A stretch of 64,000 bases of DNA, from assembly GCA_035236585.1 (NCBI GenBank), contig CP141130.1, forward strand, positions 34,669,501 to 34,733,500. Direction: 5' to 3'. Within the stretch, counting starts at the first letter, position 1; the number at the start of each line of letters is the position of its first letter. Below, piece after piece: positions 22,393 through 34,168 of this stretch. Source of the stretch: Warburgia ugandensis. Taxonomy: Eukaryota; Streptophyta; Magnoliopsida; Canellales; Canellaceae. The translations under genes and the position numbers were made by a program. The notes beneath the pieces are model-generated. The model ran no database searches. It was not told the origin of the DNA and saw only the letters and a program-made list of their open reading frames with translations.

Positions 22393-23982
22393 AAGTGGAA
22401 TACTAAGGAGAAAGGAATTACTAAGAGAACCATAAACAAAAGAAAAGATGTCCCAAATGTAGGATAACATGGAGAAGAAAGAGGAAAAAGAGAAAGGGAA
22501 AAGGAAACAAAGAGAGGATAAGAAAGAGGAGAAGCTAGACACTCTTAGTAGACCAAAATTAGAGGGGAAAAACATGGAGCAAAGGAAAAAAGTAGAGGAG
22601 AAAAATGGTTCAACTGCAAAAAAATGACTGTAGGTAGGTGATCTAAAACTACAAGGGTTTCCAATACTTATGCATACATTTTACAAAGAAAAGATACATA
22701 TTTTTCTTACTATTTTTAGGCTTGAAATTATGGAGTATGATTATGATTGTGAAAGGAAGGTTTAGATTAAGTTTTGGCATGTATTTCCTAACATTTTTTC
22801 AATAATAATTTCCATGCACAGTTTTGGGGGTGAGATTATGCTATTTTAAAGATGATTTAATATATTCTATTCATTCTTAAGTTAGTCTATTTTAGGTGTC
22901 ATTAAGCACTAGTAAAAATTACATATGCTGTGATCCAAACATTGGAGTTTTGAGGGTGTTTTCGAAATGCATATAAGTGCTCACTATTATCAGTTTTTGC
23001 AGCCTAAGAATATCACTAATTTGGTTATTTTTTCCCAAAATTTTCATGAATGTTATTAAAAAATTGAAGCATGATTGGATGATTGAATTCAATATTTATA
23101 AACAATAGAATTTCATGGGTCCTATTGGCTAAATTTTTAGCTTAATTGATAGCATGTTTTCTCACTATTTGGAACAAGTTTTCAAAGATGTACACTATTT
23201 TTTTAAAGTGAATTTACTACTATCTTAGTGAACATGATTTGAGTACATGATTCATGAAAAGTTCTATGCAAATGGAGGGCTGAAAAAGTTGTTTTTATGA
23301 GAAAGAAGATTATGCATCAAAACTAGGTTTAAAACCTCTAGGTTACAATGATTATTTTTCATGGGATTTCAATTTTAAATCTAAAAAAACTAAAATTTTC
23401 ATAAAGTCATTTGCACTTGAAAATAGTGGATTAAGGCATGACTTTTTGGAAAAGTTGAATACTTAGTTTTGAATGGAAATTCCTAAATCCTTGAACACTA
23501 TTTTGGCTTGAAAACAATACATGAGAATAATATGTGTGAGACCTAAAGTTGAATCATGAAAAGTGGATCATTTGCAAGTTTGTTAAGTTATTTGAAAAAA
23601 AAAAGCTTTTAAAAGAGGTATGTTGGGATAATTTTGAGCATGTTTCCTACCTAAAAATTTCTAAATTTTAGAACATGATTTAAACATACATTATGTTTGG
23701 TTTTAGCACAAAAATATGCTAGAGTATTGATGTTTTGAGTGTAAGTTGAGAACCATGCATTTCAAAGCTAAACAATGCTTGATTTTTAGCGTAAGTTGTA
23801 CCATGATGTTATTGTTTTTAAAAGTGATTTCTGAAAGAGATACTATCACTTGTTTTAGCTCAAGAGTTAGCTATGGATATGCATTTATGTAATTGTTTAG
23901 TAGAGCTATTGTCATCTTAAATGATTTTGATAAGTACATAGATGGATTTTTGGTTAAGGTTTTGCAAAATGTGTGAGTGTAT
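22393..23982 (+). repeat. Probable remainder of the element D 3' LTR
   Basis: This continues from 19754 if the solo LTR is removed. It is AT-rich and has no coding sequence. A purine-rich tract (22471-22534) followed by GGTAGGTGATCT (22633-22644) resembles, in a general way, the downstream part of a long gypsy LTR. I could not find a clear LTR end before element G begins at 23983, so the limits are uncertain. Confidence 0.4.
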
Positions 23983-25986
23983 TGTGATGCCTGATATTTT
24001 CTCTATATGTATGTGATATAGAGAAAATAAACAACCATTCACATACCAATTAACTCTAAAATAATTTTGGATATAGAGTAACCAATAAGATACACTCTAG
24101 AGCTCAAGGAGCTTCGTTGAAACCCCCATTGACATGTTTATCAATAATTTTAAGTAGTCATGTAGCTCATCTATTGAACCATAGTAACACTCCAAGGAGT
24201 ACAAAAAGAAAAAACCACATAGAAAACCCATGATGATGGTAGCTTTGCTATCACATGGGCCCTCTGAAATCTCATAAAGGAACTCCAACCACATGCTCAT
24301 GGGGCCTAGGGCAGTCTTGCAAGGGTGCCATGAGCCACCTATAGTGGAATTCACTACCATTCAAGAAAATGCTAGTTTTGGCATTGGATATCGTTCCACC
24401 TTTAGTGGTTAGAGATTGGGAGGCAGACCAATACAACCTCTTAGCATAGTATCCATTGGCTCAACAGCTCATCTCACAGTGGCACTCCAACCCATATGCC
24501 ATTTGCATATGCAAATTAAAATAAGCATATAAAATTTCACCTGCTCTTTTCCAAGCCAACAATATAAAGCACATTTTAGCCAACTTTAAAGCTAAAATCA
24601 ACCACAAAACCCAAACCCATTTTGAAATCTTTTTTCAAAACAATAATACTTCGGCTCCCTTAGGCCAACATACAAGTGCACACCTCTCTTCAGTTTCAAG
24701 CTAAACCAAATCATGATTTTTTTTTTGGAAAATAATTTCCAAAATGTCAAATATATGGTGCAACTTAAGCCAAAACTAAGTATAATATAAATCAAATTCA
24801 TCATTGAAAACATGCTATTTTTCAAACTTTATTATATGCTCACAAAATAAGTTTTCTCAAAACTAGATAATTGGAAATCTACCAATTTTCACATCCACTC
24901 TTGGATTTCAAAAGTACCATTTTTGAAAAGGAATGTTCCTTCAAAATAGATATTTGTACTACATAACCAGCATGCTCAATCATGCATAAAAATGCCTCTT
25001 TTAGGACTTAAATATATCATACAATAGGTTGGCTTTCAAATCAAGCATTCTTACTAGAGTAGTTTATTAAAACAAGTTGAAAACCAACTTGATAATAGAT
25101 GGGAAACTCTTAGTTCCAAAATATGAGTTTCACACTTGAAAATCATTCAAAACCAACCTGTTAGTTTTTAAACTTTTGCAAGACTTGAAAACCACTTAAA
25201 TTTGTATGCTATAATAATGTGAACTAGTAAACAAACCTAGAAGCATCCCATAATTAAGCATGCATATCTCATTGATGAACATGGGATTATGCTTTATTCA
25301 AACACTTACATTAGTAAGGAAGGATGCCATAAAACTCAAAATACAATGGTAACAATCATGTAGAAAAATTTCCTAAAATAGTACGTTGGATGTATCCAGT
25401 TACTGGTTGTATCACTTTTGACAACATGGTTTACCATATCAAATGTAATATAATCCATGCATATATAGCAGTAAAAAACTTAAAATCATGGCATTCAAGA
25501 TGCATATCAGAATCAACCCCCAAAAATCATCCAAAAATAGGAAGTTTACAGGCCTTTAGAGGCCCATTATTTAAAGTGTAAAACATGTTCAGGAAACACA
25601 CTAGAACTTGATGAAAAATCTTTGGTTTCATCTATGATCTTACGCCCTGATCCTAAGCATGAAATTAGTAAGTAAAAACGTGTCTTTTCATCATGAAAAG
25701 AGGACTAAATAAAGTACAAAAGTTGGTAGCTTTAGAGTCACTTACCTGTCAATGATTCACGTTCATGAGCAAGATTTCCTCCCCTTCACTCTCCTTCCTT
25801 CTTCTTTCTCCTTCGTTTCCTCTATGCCAACTAGTTTCCCTATTTTCTAATAGTTTTTAAGATGGAGTCTACTTGTAAACAACCGCCATCTTTTCTGCTC
25901 ATCCTAGGAGTCCTATTCCTCTTAGGATGCAATCATATCCCAAGCATCCAATTAAGTATAGATTCATTTCAATTGGAGCTTAGTTA
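23983..25986 (-). repeat. 3' LTR of element G, distal part
   Basis: On the minus strand this is the downstream part of G's 3' LTR, ending GGCATCACA at 23983, like GTCGTCACA in family A. The last bases include a perfect 13-bp hairpin (23996-24028). The block at 24370-24520 is a weak relative of the family-A core module (CACCTTTAGTGGT with the nearby GCATAGTATCC). There is no coding sequence; open frames here are chance. Confidence 0.6.
25982..25986. repeat. Target-site duplication AGTTA, left copy
   Basis: AGTTA here and at 30839-30843 flanks the solo LTR E exactly, as expected for a 5-bp gypsy integrase cut. Confidence 0.9.
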
Positions 25987-28900
25987 TGTAATAACCCAAT
26001 TTTTGTAATTAATTGAGAAAATCAATAAAGTTTGAGTTTCAGAAATTCTGGGCTAGAATATTAGGGTTATTTAGAATGTACTTCTTATAAAAGTATAATC
26101 AAGGGATGAGACATGTATAATTGAAATTGAACTCAACCAATCCTTCAGAATGATTGTAAGCACGACAAATTCTGAATTCAGATGAAAAATCCTCAATTTT
26201 CTTTATTTTATGGACAAAAGGGTAAAATAGTAATTTTACCCATAATCAAGATCTTAGACATCAAAATTTAGAATGTGCTAAGAAATATGAATCCAACGCC
26301 ACTAAGTATGCTCAATTTTGAGATCATGGGAATAAATACTTATTTGTTTATACATAAAGAGCAAAATGGTCTTTTTACACTATGTGGGGCCCACAAGGGA
26401 CCTCAAAAGGGATCCTATGGCCAGCCCACATAAAATCATGGGTCAAACCCTTACCACCTGGTCGTGGAGAAAAAGGTGGAGGAGGAGAATCCAATGCTAA
26501 TTAAATAATAAAAAATAAACCATAATCATTACACATAATAATGAAAAAAGACCCAAAATGCCTATAAATACACTCCCAAAAATTCTCTAAAAATTTTCAT
26601 AAAATTTCCACTAAATTATCTTGACTTCCCCTACGAAACTAGACATAGATCCAGTCCCATAATCCCAAAAATCCCAAAAGATATCTCTCTTTCATTTTCT
26701 CTCTCCTCTCTTTAGATTGAAACAAGAGACCTAAATTCAATTAGGCACTCTGTTCCAGATCAAATATCACAAATCTCACCATCTAAAATTTCCTACCATA
26801 CCTTAGCTACAAAAAACCAAAATAAATTTCGAGATCCAATGGTTCAAACAACGAAAATCACAAGACAAGTGGATCTTGGGCTATCTTATCATCAAAACTG
26901 GTATTCTCTTAATTTGGACTATATATCCAGCATTTTTCTACAATCAGGTAGGTGGAACTACTTCCTAGACATATTTATTATTGTTTGATGAAAATTTTAT
27001 TTTACTGTAATTTGATTTGGGTGAAAAATTGTAAAAATAAAGTAAATGTTAGAACCTTCAAATCATGATGATTGAGGGATCAAATGAAAAATCTAACCCT
27101 TCCAATCGATTCAGAAGGGTCCAAAACCCCTAGGGTAAAAGTTTCATGAAATTCTATTGAGTTTTGGACCCTCAATTGAGAGGGATTGATTGGATGATCC
27201 AGAATGGACTGTTCGATCTCCCGATTGGACCGGGTTCCCTAGGACGGTGTGTGAAACGCCGCACGAAAATACCGTGCTCGTAGTGTTTCCTCTTGCACGC
27301 TGTGCGTAAGCAGTAGTCCCAAGCGGAAGCATCCATCTTGCATCCCGGTGACTGCGCGGGCGACGACCAGAGCGTTTTGCCCGAACGTTCCACCAGAACA
27401 ATCTGGGCCATCCATTTCGATGGGCCCGGTCAGATCTAGGCCCTAGGAATGGATTGTGAACTTCTAGACTAAATTTAGGAGTCATATGAACTCCAAATTG
27501 AGATTGGAGAGAAGCTATGGAAAGTTTACAACCTCTAGTTTCTTATGAAATGATAAATTGGAGTAAATATCTTATGAAAATTTCTGTATTTAGGAAATAA
27601 GTTTTCAACTTCCAAGATCTGAGGTGATCAGATCTTGGTAATCTATTTTAATAATGATATACTATTGAAATAAAGTGATATCTATGGTTTATTTGGACAT
27701 ATTTGAGACATATTAAGGGATTTACTCGTTATGGTATAAAAACCCTAAAATACAAAGGGACCCACTTGATCAATGAGATCAAGTGTGATCAGATCCTTCG
27801 GATGGATTGAATGAATGTTAATATAATGAAATCCAAGGAGATCATGGATTGAATATGACAAAAACAAAGCAATATGATCTTTGGACCTTAATGAAGAAAA
27901 AACCCTAAATGTAATTAAAACCCTTGATTAAAAAGGGAAAGATCTAAGATCTAATGGTTGGATCATAAGCAAAGGTTTCTAAAAATATTAATATAATTAG
28001 TTTCATTTTCTATTAATTGATAAAAACATTTTTAATGTGATTTATGTTATAAATCATGTTGGTGCAACTTTTAGACTTTAGCATGATATGTGATTAGATT
28101 GTTATATGAGGTTGTTAGATTGAATTATCTTAGGGACATGTTAGTGTGCTTTTATACAAGTGTAACTTAGGACCAAGTTAGTATGATTTTATGCCATTGT
28201 AACTTAGGACCATGCTAGGATTTCATGTAAGATTATACTATAGTATGAAATTATACCTTAGGTCCATGTTAGTTTAAATTGAGTTATTAAGGTATATTAG
28301 TTGAAAATCATGCTAGTGTAATTTTAAGTACCTTGTATCATTATCATTAAGTTGTTCAATTATGTCATTTTATGCTTTGAATTTATAATTCATTTATGGT
28401 TAAATTTCATTAGTAGATCTACATGTTATGCGATAAAGAGCATAAAACACCAAAAGTGGAATCTAATGAGAAAGTAGAGTTTTATGACACAAATAAGAGT
28501 AGATTATTTTGGACTTAATTAGTAAGGGCTATAGTTAGTAGGACAATATAAGGATTATCAAATCCTTGGCCCAAACTAGGAGAATAATAAACCCCATGAA
28601 TGACATTGTAAATGTTCATGAACGTAATTAAAATCAATTAGAAAGAGTACTTAGGGTCAACATGCTTATAAGAACCTTATGAAAGGTTGAGCTAAGGTCA
28701 CTCTAGTGGATGCTGAACATAAAGGTTGAGGGGGTTTTCTAATAGAGCCTTGCTCTTCCCCTACCTTCCATTGACGTTTGTGAGGCCTAAATGCCTCCTT
28801 ACATGAGGATTGAAGTAACCACTTTGTGTTCACCCATTCAACTAGTAAGCCTTAGCCAATTGAAAATATGAGGAGCAGTGTAGACTTAGGCTGAAATAAG

Positions 28901-30838
28901 TTACCTTCAATCAGCAAAACATTAACTGGTTGAATAATAATAGTAAGAGCATAAAAGGTTAGTAAATTATCTAACCCTAATAAAAACTGTAAGTAAGATA
29001 AGGATGATCAAACAAGATCCATTAGATCTTGAATGATTAAGAACAATAAGAATGAGAATATTGTATTGTATTTAGTATGCATGGTATAGATCAAATCTAG
29101 TTCATTATATTAGATAATCCAAACCCTTGATCAAAGATGATTCATGGAAGAAAACCAAGATCATCCTCCTTAGGGATGATCCAATAACTGCACTTAGATC
29201 AAAGAAGAACTAGATGATAAAAGATCTAGGACCTTGATCTCTATCAACAAGTATAGATTATATATCAAAGGATTTATGAAAGATCAAGATCAAGGAGATG
29301 AACACACAAAGACTTAGAGATAGAAAATACTTAGATATGAATGATTTAAAGATCATTCTAAACATCAGATCTAGTGATCAATAGGATTGTTCATAATTTA
29401 TATATATTGACAGTATGTATGGATGTACAGATTACATACATCAGTCAGGATCATGAAAAATCTGGGAAAAAGGGATCACTACTTGAAGGTAGGAGGATTT
29501 GATGAATGCATTTACATGGGATGTACATGATTGAACCCATGAGCTTATGTTGACAAGAGTAATGTTAATACTTGTATTAAATCCCTTGAAACCGTTATGA
29601 TCCAACCAAACACATATAAAATGGTTAAGGACTAAACTCTAAGTGAATAGGGAACTAGAAGGTATTTCAACCCTAAGTAAACAAACAAATTGTCTGATAT
29701 GTATGAAATTTATTTTACATACAAGCTTGGAGGCTTGTGATTTTGTTTTAATAGGCATAAGCCTAGGGGATGCTATGCTAGAGGAGTTATGAGGGTTTGG
29801 CCACCCACTTCTTGAAATTTGATAATTTGATGATAACTGGCCTTATGAGAGGCTAAAAGTAGGGTAGGGAAATTATGGAAAGGCCACCACTATGAAAGTC
29901 TTGTCTCCCCATATGGGCAGTGACATAATATTTTCCACTGTGGTATTAGTGGTGAATAGGGCAGTTATCCGACCGCGCTAGTACGGATCTAGCTACAGCA
30001 TGGTAGCCCTTTGATTATTTTGCACTATGATGCATATGAGAGTAGGCATAGTGAAATGCTTTATGTTTTAGCCTAATGAAATGCTAGGTAATTGTATATT
30101 ACCAATATTTCCTAAGAAGAGAAATTTCTAGTGTAGGATTAGCTGAAATACTGAATTCTCATAATGGAGAGAATTAATCAGCCTAGTTGGGAATGATATT
30201 TGACTACTTTCATAAATTTAACTGATTTACGCATGTATAGTATGTATGTATATGGATGTACATATATTACAAAGTAAAGAGTAGAGACATGAATATGTTT
30301 AGGGATAACGAGATTATGAAGCATTAGAATTATATTGTCAATTATTATGCTTCTTGAATCCCCTACCAAGCATTGCTTGCTGAGATATTGTAAATGTTGC
30401 AATATCTCAGATACAGGGAAGGAGAGTTAGGAGCTCAAAATGATAGAAGACTTGAAGAGAATAATGTTCAAGGTATACCCCTTGAAGACATGTATTCTGC
30501 TTTGTTTGAGAGTATTGTATTGTAATGAGAGTTTCATTGTATGGTGAACTTTGAGTTTTGGATTATGTAATTAGGACAAGTATTGTAATGGATTTGGCTA
30601 TACTGTGAACCACTGGATGGATTCTGGAATTTAATAAAAGTATATTCCTTCAATGGAATTTTATCTTGTACAAAGTTGTACTTATGTTATGTATGAAGTG
30701 ATGACTTGGGTTTTACAAAACAAGTTTTAAAGAAAAGAATTTCAATTGCTTTGTTTTGGAATTTTTTTTTTTTACTATTAAGGGCCCTGCCTTTCAAAAT
30801 ATATTACAAAAAATGTTACAAAAACCTAGGTCGTCACA
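25987..30838 (+). mobile_element. Large solo LTR E (4852 bp) with perfect target duplication
   Basis: It begins TGTAATAACCC and ends GGTCGTCACA, the same terminal pattern as the long gypsy LTRs here, and AGTTA flanks it on both sides. I see no primer site, polypurine tract, gag or pol inside, so it behaves as one very long LTR left after recombination. A TATA box (TATAAATA, 26563-26570) is followed by a CpG-rich block (about 27150-27440). At 28150-28270 a short unit with GTAACTTAGGACCA repeats two to three times. The segment at about 28520-28870 matches part of element B's leader. A weak relative of the family-A core lies around 29770-30000. A 113-codon minus-strand frame at 27144-27485 arises from the GC-rich block and has no recognisable domain. 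Confidence 0.85.
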
Positions 30839-30843
30839 AGTTA
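30839..30843. repeat. Target-site duplication AGTTA, right copy
   Basis: This is the partner of the copy at 25982-25986. Confidence 0.9.
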
Positions 30844-31273
30844 AGAGGCTTAACTCGAGTAGGAAACTATTATTTTTAGCTTATGGACTTGGGCTGTCTT
30901 TGGTGGAGCTAAACTTTGGGAAAAGCCATAACTTTCATGGTCCTCATGGATCAATGGATCCTAATTCAAATGGGCTTGGTAACATGGGTTTCTCCAGCTC
31001 AAAACATCCATAATAATGTGTCTTAAGTGGACCTCAAGCCCATGATGTTAGGTGCCTTGGATCAACCATTTTGACCTCCTTAACTCTAGTTCAATCTAGT
31101 TAGGTCTTCCTTCCATTTTGCACTTTAGAACCCTTATATCCCTACGTTATTGTTGGTTCTCTCTTTCATCATCTAGGCTATGTGAAATATACTTTTAGAA
31201 TGTCCTAAGCATTTATTACATAATGGAATTTGTTCAAGTCTAAAAAAGTGTACAAATTAGAAATATTATAGCA
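30844..31273 (-). repeat. 3' LTR of element G, proximal part
   Basis: On the minus strand the LTR starts TGCTATAATATTTC at 31273, directly after the purine-rich CCTTGAAAGGGAAA (31287-31274). It runs to the insertion site of E. Noncoding. Confidence 0.65.
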
Positions 31274-31306
31274 TTTCCCTTTCAAGGAATTTCATCCTTG
31301 AAATTC

Positions 31307-33260
31307 TTCTCAAAATAACTATATATTTCTCTCTCATTTATGATTCCAATTCCCATGTAACCTCTTCAATTGAATGTTTATGCCAAAGGACTTTGACTAA
31401 AGAAGTCTTGTTTGTCAATTCCTAATCTTTCCTATCCATGATTTGCATAGACCTAATCCCAAAAATCAAGTTCGGCTACAACTCCATTAGTACTTTGTTA
31501 AGTACTTGGGATGGCTCTGGTATGTACCTTCGCAGCATGGACAAATGAAAGATGTTGTGAACCTCTTGCAATTGCTAGGGCAAAGCCAATCCGTATGCAA
31601 CTACACCAACTTTCTTTAGAATTTCAAAGGGTCCAATATAATGAGGATTTTGCTTCCCTTTGATACCAAACAACATGATTCCATTCTCCAGGTCCATAGA
31701 AAGCCTCATAGGGAGCCATATGAATACTTAAATAGTTGCTATTGTTATAAGCAAGCTCCACTAGTGGCAAAGTCAACACTTGCATAGTGGTCAACTTCCT
31801 CTTCAGCTCCTAAAAACTAGTCTTCCATGCTACAGCCCACATGAACCTCTCATCATTTTTGTTAGCTTGGTTAATTTTAGAGCGATCTGTGCAAAGCCCA
31901 CAACAAATCTATAGTAGATCCGACCAGCCCAATGAAACTCTTCTCAGTCATCATATTCGGTGTTTCGTACTTCTCCACCACTTCTACCTTTACAGGGTCC
32001 ACTACCCCTTGATCCTTGGAGATAATGTGGCCTAAAAGGTTCACCTCCTCCAATTAGAAATCACACTTTGTGAATAATTGATGCGTCCTACATGTATGTA
32101 AGTGCTCTTAATGCTCCGTCAGACTCTTAGAATATATTAGGATATTGTTGGCTAATACAATCACAAATTTGTTCAGATACTATCTAAACACCCTATTCAT
32201 GAGGTCTATAAATGTTGCTGGATCAGTCATCAGTCCAAATAGTATGACTTTGAATTCATAATGGTCATATCGACTCCTAAAAGCTGTCTTAGATATATCC
32301 TCCTCCCTGATCATCAATTAGTGATAGCCTAACCATAAATCAATCTTAGAAAACACCTTAGCTGCTTGTAGCTGGTCAAATAGGTTCTCTATTTGAGGTA
32401 GAGGATACTTGTTTTTTATGGTCACTACATTCAGCACCCAATAGTCTATACACAGCTTCATCAGCCCATCTTTCTTTTTGACAAAAGGTACTAGAGCTCC
32501 CTATGGTGATACACTTGGCCAAATAGACCCCTTATCCAATAGCTCTTAGAGTTGACTCTTTAGTTCTCAGTTCAGTTGGTGTCATCCTATAAGGTGCCTT
32601 GGAGATAAGAGCTGTGTCCAGTATTAGCTCGATAGTAAATTCAATCTCCCATATTTGTGGTAATCACAATCAATCATTGAGAAACATGTTTGAAAGGTCC
32701 CAAACTACCACCACCTCATCCAGCCAAGGTCTCTCATCGTCTAGGGCTTCCACCTCAGCCAAAAAGGCCTAACAACCTTGAGCAATGTGCTTAGCCACCT
32801 TTACTGTAGAAATTATACATGCTCTTGATTAGTCTCTCCTACCTAGAACTGATATAGTCTCCTCCCCTGGGATTTCAAAGACAACTCGCTTCTTCCAACA
32901 ATCAATTATCACCCAGTGTAGTGCCAACCAATCTATCCCTAAGATATAATTATCATCCATCCATTTATCTGTAACCATAATGGGAACATTCTAAAGGTAC
33001 TCCTAAGAGCATATCATCTTACCCACTAGAGTTGTGACATCTAAGTGGAATCTTAGGTTCTGAACTGGACTTTCCACACATTGTGCAAACTCATATGACA
33101 TAAATGAATGAGTTGAACCAATATCATATAATACTTGGGTAGCTCTCTCATAGATGACTAATGTACCTTCCACCATGGCATTTGAAGTCTGTGCCTCACC
33201 AGATGTGATGGAAAAGATGCGACCTTGGTTACGAGGAATAGGATCTTGGGGCACTTCATC
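31307..33260 (-). pseudogene. Element G pol: protease and RT joined to the integrase end by a deletion
   Basis: Read on the minus strand with many stops. The protease segment is open at 33254-33003 (GRIFSITSGEAQTSNAMVEG, then YDIGSTHSFMSYEFA); the active-site triad reads D-I-G where A2 has D-T-G. RT follows at about 32650-31850: KIDLWLGYH, then [12 protein letters not shown], then the active-site region reads LANNILIYS, both catalytic Asp having become Asn. HIISKDQGVVDPVKVE closes RT. At about 31765 the text passes from the start of RNase H (ELKRKLTT...LTLP) straight into integrase (LVELAYNNSNYLSIHMAPYE), so RNase H and the integrase core are missing. The end at 31420-31310 gives LVKVLWHKHSIEEVTWELES, the chromodomain-like tail also seen in A2. 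Confidence 0.82.
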
Positions 33261-34168
33261 CTTAGTCTTCTTCTTATTTAGCTAGTTCCTTGTAAAATGA
33301 CATGTCTCTCTACAACTGTAGTATTTGTTGCCAAGAATGCAACATGGCTTACCTGAGTAGTGCCTCCTGCACTTAGGACATTGTCCAGAGTTTGTAGCAT
33401 TACCATTCTTGCCTAATGAATGCTTTCTCAATTGTTGAAATCCAGTCAACTATATTAACTTCTTGTCTTTCCCAAATCTACTTCCTATAGGGACCACCTT
33501 GTCTTTCTTCTCAGCTTTAGCTTGTTTGAAATCTTTCTCAAATATTGATGCCATCTCCACCACCTTAGCCATCAAGGTCAGTTGTACACAGAGGACCATA
33601 GCCCTTAATTCTGTAGTAAGTCCAACAAATTTCTCTGTTGCTTATACAAATGAAGCACATTCATCTAAAGCAAACCTTTTGATCCTTGTGAATTTGTTCT
33701 TGTATTGAGGTTCATCATTATCCCCTACTCAAGGCCCCAAACTCCTCCTTCTCTCGGTAAATATGGGAGGGAAAATACTTGGCAAAGAAAGCCTCCCTAA
33801 ACTCATCCCAAGCTATAAACAAGGTCTACTCTATTGTTTGCATCAAAAGGTAGCCTCTGTTTTCATGATAAATGATTCCATGACAACCGTACAATCCCCC
33901 TAGACATTCATCACCTTGAGAACCCTCTCGACCTCAAGCATTCAGGTCTTTGTGGTATCAAGTTGATCTTATACCAAGAGGGCTTGGACCATATTCTTAA
34001 AATGATTTAACATGTTGTCTAGCCCATTGGCATTTTTGCTTTATGGTCCTGGTCCACCGTGAGGCACTACCTACTGCATAAATTAATGCATGATCTCTCT
34101 TGCAATGTTGGCCGATGAACTAGAATCAGGTTGGGCAGGTCAAGAGCTAATAGGGTTTCATCTTATTG
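33261..34168 (-). pseudogene. Element G gag, broken and cut near its start by F
   Basis: On the minus strand a Gag can be traced from about 34150: QPDSSSSANIAREIMH, then LEVERVLKVMNV (about 33930) and TEATF (about 33860). The middle is open in patches. Two zinc knuckles follow: CPKCRRHYSGKPC (about 33386-33348) and a second with CRETCHF (about 33300). A2 has the same pair. The text stops at 34168 where element F begins, close to the expected start codon. Confidence 0.72.

Larger units (their letters stand above)
23983..34168 (-). mobile_element. Element G: Tekay-like gypsy element with a deleted pol, split by solo LTR E and cut by F
   Basis: Read on the minus strand from 34168: gag (34168-33261), protease and RT (33260-31850), integrase end and chromodomain-like tail (31770-31307), polypurine tract (31287-31274), and a 3' LTR starting TGCTATAAT at 31273 and ending near 23983. 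The LTR is split by the solo LTR E (25987-30838) and would be about 2.43 kb without it. The 5' side of the element should lie beyond F, to the right of 37060, but I could not recognise it. Confidence 0.75.

Noticed and set aside
27144..27485. 113-codon minus-strand frame in LTR E
   Set aside because: It coincides with the CpG-rich block; no domain, and its position inside a solo LTR argues against a gene.
25987..30838. E as a complete short element with its own small LTRs
   Set aside because: I found no repeated termini, primer site or polypurine tract inside, whereas the outer ends have LTR-type termini with a perfect duplication. A single long LTR is simpler.
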